From positions 2,144-10,122 of the forward strand of contig DDBK01000038.1 in the NCBI GenBank assembly GCA_002333095.1: a DNA stretch of 7,979 nt, written 5' to 3'. The notes beneath the pieces are model-generated. The model searched no databases, was not told the origin of the DNA, and was given only the letters and a program-made list of their open reading frames with translations. The translations under genes were made by a program, and so were the position numbers. This document shows positions 1 to 5,459 of this stretch, piece after piece (position 1 is the first letter of the stretch; every line of letters starts with the position of its first letter). The stretch comes from Cellvibrionales bacterium UBA2034 (GTDB lineage: Bacteria; Pseudomonadota; Gammaproteobacteria; Pseudomonadales; UBA7239).

Positions 1-189
1 TTTTTCGGGATGGAATTACCGGCGTTGATCGCGCCAGACAAGGATCTCGCCGGGCTAATCAAGGAAATACACGAAACGTTTGGCACAGTCGGGTATTTTC
101 TTATCGCCGCCCATGCAGCCGCTGCGTTGTATCACCACTATTTTTTACGTGATAACACCGTGACGCGGATGTTGCCTGGTAAGGATTAA
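1..189 (+). CDS. Cytochrome b561 (CybB-like), C-terminal part, 5'-truncated
   Basis: The frame is open from base 1 to a TAA at 187-189 and gives 62 residues; the rest of the gene lies outside the window. Bacterial cytochrome b561 proteins are usually about 175-190 residues, so this is roughly the last third. Visible marks are a His in an IHETFG motif (residue 24), a hydrophobic segment at about residues 29-43 with a His at residue 38, an HHY motif at 45-47 and the ending RMLPG, all typical of the last transmembrane helix and tail of the family. Members are di-heme b-type integral membrane proteins of the inner membrane that move electrons, with ubiquinone and, for CybB, superoxide proposed as partners. 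The histidines are candidate heme ligands by family knowledge. The hydrophobic segment, histidines and ending make the family call secure; the physiological role is not determined by this fragment. Confidence 0.85.
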   Translation, partial: FFGMELPALIAPDKDLAGLIKEIHETFGTVGYFLIAAHAAAALYHHYFLRDNTVTRMLPGKD

Positions 190-191
190 GT

Positions 192-257
192 TTGGCTGAA
201 TGGATTAAGATCTGGGCGCTTCTTGCTGCGCTCTGTATTAGTATGGTTAATATATAA
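192..257 (+). CDS. Possible 21-residue hydrophobic peptide after cytochrome b561
   Basis: A TTG at 192 opens a 21-codon frame ending in TAA at 255-257. It is preceded at 180-185 by TAAGGA, a good Shine-Dalgarno match six bases away that lies inside the last codons of the cytochrome gene, so translation could be coupled to it. The peptide has a short N-terminal part with one Glu and one Lys (AEWIKIW) followed by a single hydrophobic stretch (ALLAALCISMVNI), as expected for a one-span membrane miniprotein. Tiny single-span subunits are known for other cytochrome complexes (CydX of cytochrome bd, CcoQ of cbb3 oxidase), but I know of none for cytochrome b561. The TTG start and short length mean it may be chance. 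No homology is claimed. Confidence 0.25.
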   Translation: MAEWIKIWALLAALCISMVNI

Positions 258-282
258 TCCATCCAGCAATTTTGGCGTCTTA

Positions 283-316
283 AATTTGCTATAGCTCATT
301 TAAGCTATGCATAAAT
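283..316. repeat. Imperfect inverted repeat at the 3' end of the DUF2971-like gene
   Basis: ATAGCT at 291-296 and AGCTAT at 303-308 form a perfect 6-bp stem around a 6-base loop. With a bulge on each side the pairing can extend to ATTTGC (284-289) against GCATAAAT (309-316). The element covers the TAA stop of the minus-strand gene (300-302) and lies between that gene and the convergent cytochrome gene. There is no T-run after it on either strand, so it is at best a weak or Rho-assisted terminator or an RNA 3'-end stabiliser. It may also mark the edge of the AT-rich segment. Confidence 0.35.
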
Positions 317-1103
317 CTAACAGCTCAGACGGACTACAAAGAATTATTTTTTCTTGGAATTCAGAACCTGTATAAATTTTCATTAACTTATCAAATGAGA
401 AATCATTAAACACGTAAATAGCATCAATAAAAATATTTTGATTAATTGCCGCATAATTCCGAGCTAGCCTATCTAAGGCCAATATAGATTTTGCTCCTGG
501 GAAAACCATTGCTGCGGAATAGTCATGCATAACAAAACGAACCTCTTGTTCGTACATATATTTAGCGCGCTTAAACTCTAACCCAGGATACCCACAACGA
601 GGAGGATCTCTATCCCATAAATCCTGTAGACGAATTTTTTCATCGTCTAAATATCTAACATTAAAAAGATCAAGCCACATTGCAGTCCCATCTGAGACCG
701 GCATTGAAGAAAAAACCCTTTCAATTGAAGTTGTTACAGCGCATTGGAAATCTTTCGAAGTGTACTCTTCTGCAAGTCGAATAAGATCACTACCAATAGA
801 CAATCTGTGCCAACAACTTACATAAGCCGTTGCAAGCATTGCTTCGCGAATATCAGAGGATTTTTCTTGCATTGGGCCAGCTATCTCACAGTAAAAATTA
901 GCCCACCATTGATAATCTGCTGTAGTTAATGCGCACTCCAAACTATCGGTAAATTTTCTTGCTTGAGTTAATGAAATCGCTCCATTAACGAGAGATTTCA
1001 TTTCATCTATATTACCGATAAATCGAATTAACCGTTCATTTCCTTGCAGGCCAAGTCCTCCAAGCTGGCATTTAAAAATGCATTTAATCACTGAAAAAAG
1101 CAC
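300..1103 (-). CDS. DUF2971-like protein, AT-rich, probably acquired
   Basis: The frame gives up to 267 residues from a GTG at 1103. I assign it to DUF2971 from remembered family features: an N-terminal block with a (F/Y)-x-D-x-(L/F)-E-C core (FTDSLEC, 51-57); a central YVSCWH (94-99) followed by a CAVTT strand (121-125); and an FKR...YxxEQEVRF block (177-190), which corresponds to the family's KR-x(n)-E-x-E-x-R signature. The C-terminal IDAIYVFNDFSFDKL is also in keeping. The function of DUF2971 is unknown, and no signal peptide or membrane span is seen. Base composition differs from the neighbours: sampled lines are 32% and 43% GC against about 58% in the transporter operon. The gene follows the exonuclease gene on the same strand and probably shares its transcript. 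The start is doubtful. An ATG at 1107 has an ideal GAAGGA seven bases upstream but runs into a stop after seven codons; deleting one T from the T6 run (bases 1094-1099) would join it to this frame. The true gene may therefore begin at 1107 with a frameshift, or at a downstream non-ATG codon. Confidence 0.65.
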   Translation of the reverse strand: MLFSVIKCIFKCQLGGLGLQGNERLIRFIGNIDEMKSLVNGAISLTQARKFTDSLECALTTADYQWWANFYCEIAGPMQEKSSDIREAMLATAYVSCWHRLSIGSDLIRLAEEYTSKDFQCAVTTSIERVFSSMPVSDGTAMWLDLFNVRYLDDEKIRLQDLWDRDPPRCGYPGLEFKRAKYMYEQEVRFVMHDYSAAMVFPGAKSILALDRLARNYAAINQNIFIDAIYVFNDFSFDKLMKIYTGSEFQEKIILCSPSELLDLCIA

Positions 1104-1114
1104 TCATAAAAAAA

Positions 1115-1120
1115 TCCTTC
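1115..1120 (-). promoter_or_regulatory. Shine-Dalgarno for the DUF2971-like gene
   Basis: On the minus strand GAAGGA lies just after the exonuclease stop codon (1122-1124). It is seven bases before an ATG at 1107 but eleven before the GTG at 1103 that opens the long frame. The spacing favours the ATG, which is what raises the frameshift question for this gene. Confidence 0.6.
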
Positions 1121-1121
1121 T

Positions 1122-1727
1122 CTAGCCTCTAACTACAGGCATTCCCTTCACCTGCGCTTTATTCAATTTCTGATACTGCTCCATAAACGCCACATCCGGT
1201 TTTCTATTGTCATGCAGCGCAGCAAGGTCTTTTTTCATCTGGATAAACAGATGCGCTGTCATGCTCGCATCCGCCAATGCGCGGTGATACTCGCCCTCTG
1301 GCTGGATATTGTGCAACTCCACCAGCGTTTGCAAGCGATGGTTATCTGCCCACGGGTACAAACGCCGCGCGATGAGCAAGGTGCAGAGAAATGAAGGCCG
1401 TTGGCGAATACGGATTCTGTCCAGCTCATGCTCCCAGAATTTTTTATCAAAACTCGCGTTATGCGCCACCAGTGTTGCACCACCCACAAACTCGGCCACT
1501 TCCGCCATCACCTGCTTGGGCGGCGGCGCATCGCGCACCATCGCCTGGGTAATGCCCGTGAGTTGCGTGATAAACGCCGGCACCGGAATGCCGGGATTCA
1601 TCAGGCTCTGCCAGCTCTCGCGCACCTCGCCGTTTTCCACAATCACCGCTGCAATCTCCAGCGCCCTGTCACCCATCAAGGGAGACAGCCCGGAGGTTTC
1701 AAAATCGATCACGGCGTAACGGGTCAT
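1122..1727 (-). CDS. DEDDh-family 3'-5' exonuclease (DnaQ-like)
   Basis: A 201-residue protein of the DnaQ/RNase T exonuclease superfamily. These enzymes remove nucleotides from 3' ends using two metal ions, as in the proofreading epsilon subunit of DNA polymerase III. All catalytic motifs are visible: ExoI as IDFETSG (D8, E10), ExoII as AHNASFD (D94), and ExoIII as HRALAD (H148, D153), the order that defines the DEDDh subclass. CTLLIARRLYP followed by LQTLVELHNI (115-141) is also typical of epsilon-like proteins. The frame could extend 24 codons upstream, but those residues match nothing expected and the ATG at 1727 places MTRYAVIDFE exactly at the domain start, so I chose it. There is no clamp-binding or polymerase domain, so it is a stand-alone exonuclease, not certainly DnaQ itself. 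It is divergent from the FNT transporter gene and lies directly upstream of the DUF2971-like gene, probably in one transcript. Its substrate (DNA or RNA) cannot be read from the sequence. Confidence 0.9.
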   Translation of the reverse strand: MTRYAVIDFETSGLSPLMGDRALEIAAVIVENGEVRESWQSLMNPGIPVPAFITQLTGITQAMVRDAPPPKQVMAEVAEFVGGATLVAHNASFDKKFWEHELDRIRIRQRPSFLCTLLIARRLYPWADNHRLQTLVELHNIQPEGEYHRALADASMTAHLFIQMKKDLAALHDNRKPDVAFMEQYQKLNKAQVKGMPVVRG

Positions 1728-1771
1728 GGGGTTGATGTAGATGCATGATTGGCAATTCGTGGCAGAGTAAC
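1728..1771. promoter_or_regulatory. Short divergent intergenic region between exonuclease and FNT genes
   Basis: Only 44 bases separate the chosen start codons of the two divergent genes, so promoters for both must lie here or reach into the opposing coding sequence. I found no convincing -35/-10 pair. An ATGCAT palindrome is present at 1741-1746. A TTGAT half-site at 1732-1736 recalls an FNR box, but its second half (ATGCA) is poor. Confidence 0.35.
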
Positions 1772-2632
1772 ATGGCACCCGTAAACCAGCGCAATGCACA
1801 CCCGGACGAGAACCTGCCCATGCCTGAACTGTTTGGCTCCGATGCCTACTCCCCCGCCGAGATCGCCGAGAAAATCGAAAACGTGGGCGTGAAAAAAGCG
1901 CGCCTGCCGCTGCTCTCCATGTGCATGCTCGGCCTGTTGGCCGGTGCGTTTATCGGCTGGGGCTCGCTGTTTTACACCCTCGTGGTATCCGACCCCACGC
2001 TCGGCTTTGCCGCCAGCCGCATAGCCGGTGGCGTGGTGTTTTCACTCGGGTTGATACTAGTGATTGTGGCGGGCGCAGAACTGTTCACCGGCAACAACCT
2101 GCTGGCGATGGCGTGGGCCGACAAACGCATCACCACCGGCGAACTGCTGCGCAACTGGGTGATTGTGTGCTGCTCCAATTTTGTGGGTGGGGCTGGCCTC
2201 GCCTTCCTGGTATTCCTTTCCGGCCACACCGACATGAACCACGGCCTCGTGGCCGAGCAATACCTGAAAATCGCCAATGCCAAATGCAGCCTGCCGTTTA
2301 TGGAAGCGCTGGTGCGCGGCGCCTTGTGCAATGTGCTGGTGTGTCTTGCAGTATGGATGGCGATGGCCGGGCGCAGCGTAGTAGACAAGGCTGTGGCGAT
2401 TATTTTTCCAATCTCTGCCTTTGTGGCCGCCGGTTTTGAACACAGCGTGGCCAATTTCTTTTTCATTCCACTGGCGTGGATGCTGAAAATCTCCAGCGAT
2501 GCGCAAGGGTATGACGCGATCAGCCTCATGGGCTTTTTCCACAACATCGTGCCGGTGATTCTCGGCAACCTGCTCGGTGGCAGCGTGCTGGTGGGAATGG
2601 TTTATTATGTGATCTACCGCCGCCCCACCTGA
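1772..2632 (+). CDS. Formate/nitrite transporter (FNT family, FocA/NirC-like)
   Basis: A 286-residue inner-membrane protein of the FNT family, pentameric channels for small monovalent anions such as formate, nitrite or hydrosulfide. Both family signatures are visible: VAGAELFTGN (99-108) and GALCNVLVCLA (183-193). The pore histidine is in GFEHSVANFF (H224), and a lysine at 171 precedes the second signature, in the place of the conserved FNT lysine. Six hydrophobic spans are expected, at about 47-70, 86-107, 129-150, 176-200, 206-236 and 253-282. The N-terminal 40 residues are hydrophilic and cytoplasmic. Start choice: the ATG at 1772 has a weak GAG five bases before it; ATGs at 1745 and 1820 are alternatives, and the one at 1745 lacks any ribosome site. 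No formate lyase, nitrite reductase or sulfite reductase gene is present to fix the substrate. It is the first gene of a three-transporter operon, 11 bases ahead of the EamA gene. Confidence 0.92.
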   Translation: MAPVNQRNAHPDENLPMPELFGSDAYSPAEIAEKIENVGVKKARLPLLSMCMLGLLAGAFIGWGSLFYTLVVSDPTLGFAASRIAGGVVFSLGLILVIVAGAELFTGNNLLAMAWADKRITTGELLRNWVIVCCSNFVGGAGLAFLVFLSGHTDMNHGLVAEQYLKIANAKCSLPFMEALVRGALCNVLVCLAVWMAMAGRSVVDKAVAIIFPISAFVAAGFEHSVANFFFIPLAWMLKISSDAQGYDAISLMGFFHNIVPVILGNLLGGSVLVGMVYYVIYRRPT

Positions 2633-2643
2633 ATTGATAACCC

Positions 2644-3531
2644 ATGCTGCCAGACCCCCTACCCGCCGCATCCGCCAGGGATGTGCGCAACGGTTATATT
2701 TTCGGCTTCATTACTGTGTCTTTGTGGGCAGGCTTCGTGCTGCTCTCTCGCACGGCGGAAGCCAATGGCCTGAACGGTTTTGATTTAACCGCATTGCGTT
2801 TCGGCACGGCTGCCTTGTTCCTGTTGCCGGCGTGGCTGTTCTGGCACCGCGTGGCGCTGTTCAACCTGCCGATGCTGGCGCTCGCCGCCACCGGTGGCAT
2901 CGGTTACGCGGTGTGCGTTTACTCGGCCTTTCACTTTGCACCCGCTTCACATGGCGCGGTGTTGTTGTCAGGCATCCTGCCGTTTTTTGTGACACTGATG
3001 GCCTGGCTGATTCTCGGCGAACGCCCCAGCCAACACCGCTGGATGGCACTGGGTGTTATCGGGCTGGGTGTGCTGTGCCTTGGCGTATACAGCATCGGCA
3101 ATTTGCACCAGAGCTGGCCGGGCGATCTGCTGTTGATCAGCTCTTCCTGTTTGTGGGGGCTGTACACGGTGCTGGTAAAACGCTGGGGCAAAACGCCGTG
3201 GGATATCACCATCGGTGTGGCACTGTTGTCTGCAATCATCTATCTGCCGTTTTACTGGCTGTTCCTGCCGAAAGGCCTGTTCACTGCGCCGTGGCACGCC
3301 ATCCTGCTGCAAGCTTTTTTCCAGGGCGTGCTGGTGGTGATTGTGGCGATGCTGTGCTTCATGCAGGCCATGGCACGGCTCGGCCCCACGCGGCTTGGCG
3401 CGGTAATGGCCACGGTGCCGGCGTTTGCAGGCATCGGTGCGGTGGTGCTGCTCGGCGAACCGTTCTCGTGGTTGCTGGTGGCGGGTTTGTTGCTGACGTG
3501 CAGCGGGGCATGGCTGGGATCACGGGGGTAA
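2644..3531 (+). CDS. EamA/DMT-family transporter
   Basis: A 295-residue membrane protein with ten predicted hydrophobic spans in two tandem EamA repeats, at about residues 17-148 and 160-292. Each repeat ends with the usual signature next to its last helix: LGERPS at 124-129 and LGEPFS at 270-275. The first repeat has the common TALRF motif (49-53) before the second helix. The drug/metabolite transporter superfamily exports or imports amino acids, nucleotide metabolites and other small solutes; the substrate is not readable here. The gene begins 11 bases after the FNT stop codon, and its own TAA directly abuts the ATG of the TauE gene, so all three are almost certainly co-transcribed. A long overlapping frame at 2832-3560 is a composition shadow: it lacks hydrophobic organisation and is rich in Arg, Gly and His. 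Confidence 0.9.
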   Translation: MLPDPLPAASARDVRNGYIFGFITVSLWAGFVLLSRTAEANGLNGFDLTALRFGTAALFLLPAWLFWHRVALFNLPMLALAATGGIGYAVCVYSAFHFAPASHGAVLLSGILPFFVTLMAWLILGERPSQHRWMALGVIGLGVLCLGVYSIGNLHQSWPGDLLLISSSCLWGLYTVLVKRWGKTPWDITIGVALLSAIIYLPFYWLFLPKGLFTAPWHAILLQAFFQGVLVVIVAMLCFMQAMARLGPTRLGAVMATVPAFAGIGAVVLLGEPFSWLLVAGLLLTCSGAWLGSRG

Positions 3532-4284
3532 ATGGTGCTCGCAACACTCACATCCGCTGACTGGATTCTCACTGCACTGATCCTGTTCGCCGCCCTGCTG
3601 TATTCATCTGTCGGCCATGCGGGTGCGTCGGGTTATCTGGCAGCGATGGCGCTGCTCGGTATCGCCCCCGAGGTGATGAAACCCACTGCACTCGCGCTGA
3701 ATATTCTGGTGGCGCTGATTGCCACCACGCGTTTTTATCGCGCCGGCGCTTTTTCCTGGCGCTTGTTCTGGCCGCTGGCACTGGCATCCACACCGTGCGC
3801 GTATCTCGGCGGCTTGCTCACTTTGCCGGGGCACTGGTACAAAATTCTGGTGGGCACAGTGTTGTTGTACGCCGCGTGGCGTTCATTCCAGAGCGCGGCA
3901 CAACCGGCGAATGAAACACGCCCGGTAGCCATGCCCGCCTTGTTTGCAGTGGGCGCGGGATTGGGATTGTTATCCGGTTTGACTGGTGTGGGCGGTGGCA
4001 TTTTTCTCAGCCCGCTGTTGTTGTTATTGCGCTGGGCAGACACACGGACGATTGCGGGCGTTTCCGCTGCATTTATTTTATTGAATTCCATCGCCGGTTT
4101 ACTGGGCGTAATGACAACCTCCACTGCGTTGCCAGCGGCATTACCCTTGTGGGCTATAGCTGCGATGCTCGGTGGTTTTATCGGCGCCGGTTATGGCAGC
4201 AAGCAATTTGGCAACGCGACATTGCGGCGTTTGCTCGCGCTGGTGCTGGTGATTGCCGGCATCAAGATGATCGCCACTGCCTGA
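3532..4284 (+). CDS. Sulfite exporter TauE/SafE family protein
   Basis: A 250-residue integral membrane protein of the TauE/SafE (DUF81) family, implicated in export of sulfite, sulfoacetate and related organosulfur anions. It has the family's two pseudo-repeats. The first centres on YSSVGHAGASGYLA (24-37) with KPTALALNI (50-58), the second on LSGLTGVGGGIFLSP (148-161...) with AGVSAAFILLNSIAGL (175-190). Eight hydrophobic spans can be drawn. The length matches the family. The ATG directly follows the EamA stop with no gap, and a run of five Gs at 3524-3528 could act as the ribosome site, so translation is probably coupled. Sulfur metabolism genes are absent, so the substrate is open; pairing with an FNT channel, a family that can also carry hydrosulfide, makes a sulfur-anion role reasonable but unproven. 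Confidence 0.9.
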   Translation: MVLATLTSADWILTALILFAALLYSSVGHAGASGYLAAMALLGIAPEVMKPTALALNILVALIATTRFYRAGAFSWRLFWPLALASTPCAYLGGLLTLPGHWYKILVGTVLLYAAWRSFQSAAQPANETRPVAMPALFAVGAGLGLLSGLTGVGGGIFLSPLLLLLRWADTRTIAGVSAAFILLNSIAGLLGVMTTSTALPAALPLWAIAAMLGGFIGAGYGSKQFGNATLRRLLALVLVIAGIKMIATA

Positions 4285-4290
4285 TTTTTT

Positions 4291-4318
4291 TGGTGCATAG
4301 ACGACCTTTCCTGCACCA
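4291..4318 (+). other. Hairpin 1 after the TauE gene (part of an attenuator-like set)
   Basis: TGGTGCA (4291-4297) and TGCACCA (4312-4318) form a perfect 7-bp stem with a 14-base loop, seven bases after the TauE stop codon and directly behind a T7 run (4285-4291). The T-run is on the wrong side for a plus-strand terminator. Its right arm overlaps TTCCTGCA (4308-4315), which could instead pair with TGCAGGAA (4338-4345). Confidence 0.5.
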
Positions 4319-4336
4319 CTTCTGACTACGTAAATG

Positions 4337-4369
4337 ATGCAGGAAGATTATATCAACCCTGCATTTTTT
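4337..4369 (+). terminator. Rho-independent terminator of the transporter operon
   Basis: ATGCAGG (4337-4343) pairs perfectly with CCTGCAT (4358-4364) across a 14-base AT-rich loop and is followed at once by six Ts (4364-4369). This is a plausible intrinsic terminator, of modest stem strength, for transcripts from the FNT-EamA-TauE operon. It lies 36 bases before the GAF gene, which would then need its own promoter or readthrough. Confidence 0.65.
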
Positions 4370-4404
4370 CTCTGTTACGATCCCCACATAGTGTTGGCTT
4401 TTTG

Positions 4405-4881
4405 ATGGGGAAAACACAGGTGAGCGAACCGGTTTTGAGCAAATCAGCGGTGGATGAACCCCTGGAGAGTGAATCACTCGACAGCATTGTGCGCAACGTT
4501 GCCGATGCGCTCGGCGTACAGGTGTCGTCATTCTACCAATGGCGTGCTGACGACAATGTGCTGGAACTGGCTGCCACCGTCGGGCTCAACACCGAACTGG
4601 TGGGCTCACTGCGCTTGCGCCCTGACCAGGGGCTGACGGGGCTGGTGGCCGAAACGCGCAAGCCGGTATCCGTGAAACATCCTGCAAAACACCCGCGCTA
4701 CATTTTTGTGCCACGCAGTTTTGAAGAGCGCTTGCAGTCTTACCTGGGTGTACCTGTGTTCCGCCCTGTGAACCAGTTTGTGGGTGTGCTGACGGTGCAA
4801 AGCGAATCCTCACGCATTTTCACACCCCGCGAAATCAGTGCTGTGATGCAAGCGGCGAGTCGTCTTGCCTGTATTGCATAA
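4405..4881 (+). CDS. Stand-alone GAF-domain protein, PtsP-type
   Basis: A 158-residue soluble protein that is a single GAF domain resembling the N-terminal sensor domain of PtsP (enzyme I of the nitrogen phosphotransferase system). Matching blocks are LGVQVSSFYQW (36-46), LELAATVGLN (53-62), LRPDQGLTGLVAE (71-83), KHPRYIFVPRSFEERLQSYLGVPV (95-118 region) and VGVLTVQ (126-132). No phosphohistidine or PEP-utilising domain follows, so it cannot be a PtsP enzyme; it would be a ligand- or redox-sensing module acting on a partner. Family GAF domains bind small molecules, but no ligand can be deduced. Start: the ATG at 4405 has no ribosome site, while a GTG at 4420 has GGGGA eight bases upstream and would shorten the protein by five residues; a TTG at 4402 also precedes. 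It stands alone behind a terminator, so it is probably transcribed separately from the transporters. Confidence 0.85.
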   Translation: MGKTQVSEPVLSKSAVDEPLESESLDSIVRNVADALGVQVSSFYQWRADDNVLELAATVGLNTELVGSLRLRPDQGLTGLVAETRKPVSVKHPAKHPRYIFVPRSFEERLQSYLGVPVFRPVNQFVGVLTVQSESSRIFTPREISAVMQAASRLACIA

Positions 4882-4926
4882 AAATGACAGCAAAATGACT
4901 GGCATTGCGTCATATACAGTATTTTT

Positions 4927-4943
4927 CGCGTTTAACGCGTTTT
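4927..4943 (+). terminator. Weak GC hairpin with T-run after the GAF gene
   Basis: CGCG (4927-4930) and CGCG (4936-4939) can pair around TTTAA and are followed by TTTT (4940-4943), about 45 bases after the GAF stop codon. The 4-bp stem is short, so termination here is uncertain. The rest of 4882-5007 holds no frame I can support; it should contain the promoter of the small gene at 5008, but no clear -35/-10 pair is evident. Confidence 0.3.
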
Positions 4944-5007
4944 AGAAAGCACATTCCAATTTATTGCAGGATGATGCAGCCTCGCTGGATTAGCGAAGGT
5001 GTAATTT

Positions 5008-5142
5008 ATGAAAGCTATACTTCCTGTTGTATTTTTTGCCACCGTAGGTTTGCCCGCCGGCATCGCGTTTGCCGCTGTTCTTGCCCTGATAGTGTTCTGG
5101 GCAGTGAACGAAAAAATGGGCCCTGCAGAAGAAGACGAGTAA
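5008..5142 (+). CDS. Small single-span membrane protein (44 residues), unknown
   Basis: A 44-codon frame from ATG at 5008 to TAA at 5140-5142, with GAAGG (4995-4999) eight bases upstream as a good ribosome site. The product begins MKAILPVVFFATVGLPAG, continues with a hydrophobic stretch to about residue 33 (AFAAVLALIVFWAV) and ends in a short tail with four acids, NEKMGPAEEDE. The break at GLPAG could divide it into a signal-like first part and a main span, or the whole of 4-33 may be one long or kinked helix. Codons use G or C in the third position frequently, as in the neighbouring real genes. A strong hairpin follows five bases after the stop. I do not recognise a family. The acidic C-terminus suggests contact with a basic partner or simply orientation in the inner membrane. 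The frame, ribosome site and terminator together make it a likely true gene. Confidence 0.6.
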   Translation: MKAILPVVFFATVGLPAGIAFAAVLALIVFWAVNEKMGPAEEDE

Positions 5143-5146
5143 GGAC

Positions 5147-5181
5147 ATCACAGCATTGCTCAGGCAAATGCTGTGATTTCT
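5147..5181 (+). terminator. Strong hairpin between two convergent small genes
   Basis: ATCACAGCATT (5147-5157) pairs perfectly with AATGCTGTGAT (5167-5177), giving an 11-bp stem. With one bulged A the stem can extend by TTGC/GCAA to close on a TCAG tetraloop. On the plus strand TTT (5177-5179) then C follows, a short T-run, so it fits a terminator for the 44-residue gene. On the minus strand no T-run follows, but the hairpin contains the TGA stop (5160-5162) and last codons of the 99-residue gene. Confidence 0.65.
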
Positions 5182-5459
5182 ACCCAGCCCTGAATGCGGT
5201 CGATGTACACGAACGCTGCCTGCAATTTGCTCACGTAACGTGCATCACCGTGTTGTGGCCTGTCATATTCTTCCAATCCCTCCAGCGCAAGACTGCTGTC
5301 CATAGGCTCACGCCAGCGTAAAGCGCGGCTGCAGCTGTCCAACCCCAGTTCCTGCGCATTCCAGGTCAGGCCATCGCGCTCCACGGGCGAGGATCCGCTG
5401 TGGCTCTCCGTTACAAACACTGCCGATGTGCCGGCCATTTTCTTGTACAGACGCTGCAT
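5160..5459 (-). CDS. Hypothetical 99-residue soluble protein
   Basis: The minus-strand frame is open far upstream (to 5927), but the upstream part is antisense to the protease gene. I place the start at the ATG at 5459 because it has a near-perfect AGGAGA (5465-5470) five bases before it and lies in the divergent intergenic gap. The 99-residue product starts MQRLYKKMAGTSAVFV and ends IDRIQGWVEITAFA. It has no signal peptide or membrane span and is mildly acidic, with a variable-looking middle rich in Glu, Asp and Ser (residues 18-75). Third codon positions are GC-rich, as in its real neighbours, which supports coding. I recognise no domain and infer no function. It is divergent from the protease gene (84 bases apart) and convergent with the 44-residue gene (17 bases apart), with the shared hairpin over its stop codon. 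Confidence 0.65.
   Translation of the reverse strand: MQRLYKKMAGTSAVFVTESHSGSSPVERDGLTWNAQELGLDSCSRALRWREPMDSSLALEGLEEYDRPQHGDARYVSKLQAAFVYIDRIQGWVEITAFA

Noticed and set aside
1732..1745. FNR-like site before the FNT gene
   Set aside because: Only the TTGAT half matches; the other half is ATGCA instead of ATCAA. Its distance to the start codon would place the transcription start inside the gene if used as a normal activating site.
1728..1799. 24-codon N-terminal extension of the exonuclease
   Set aside because: It adds a Cys-rich stretch unlike the family, and the domain begins exactly at the ATG at 1727.
1972..2671. Two long minus-strand frames opposite the FNT gene
   Set aside because: They are antisense shadows of a clearly identified transporter; neither has hydrophobic order, motifs or a supported start.
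2832..3560. 242-residue plus-strand frame overlapping the EamA gene
   Set aside because: It is a GC-rich alternate-frame shadow, heavy in Arg, Gly, Ala and His; the overlapping EamA frame has ten spans and both repeat signatures.
4899..4920. LexA/SOS box suggested by CTG...ACAGT
   Set aside because: The half-sites are 15 bases apart, whereas the enterobacterial-type box needs CTG-N10-CAG.
4905..5321. 138-residue plus-strand frame
   Set aside because: It crosses the real 44-residue gene in another frame and the 99-residue gene in antisense, and is rich in Cys, Arg and His with no ribosome site or domain.
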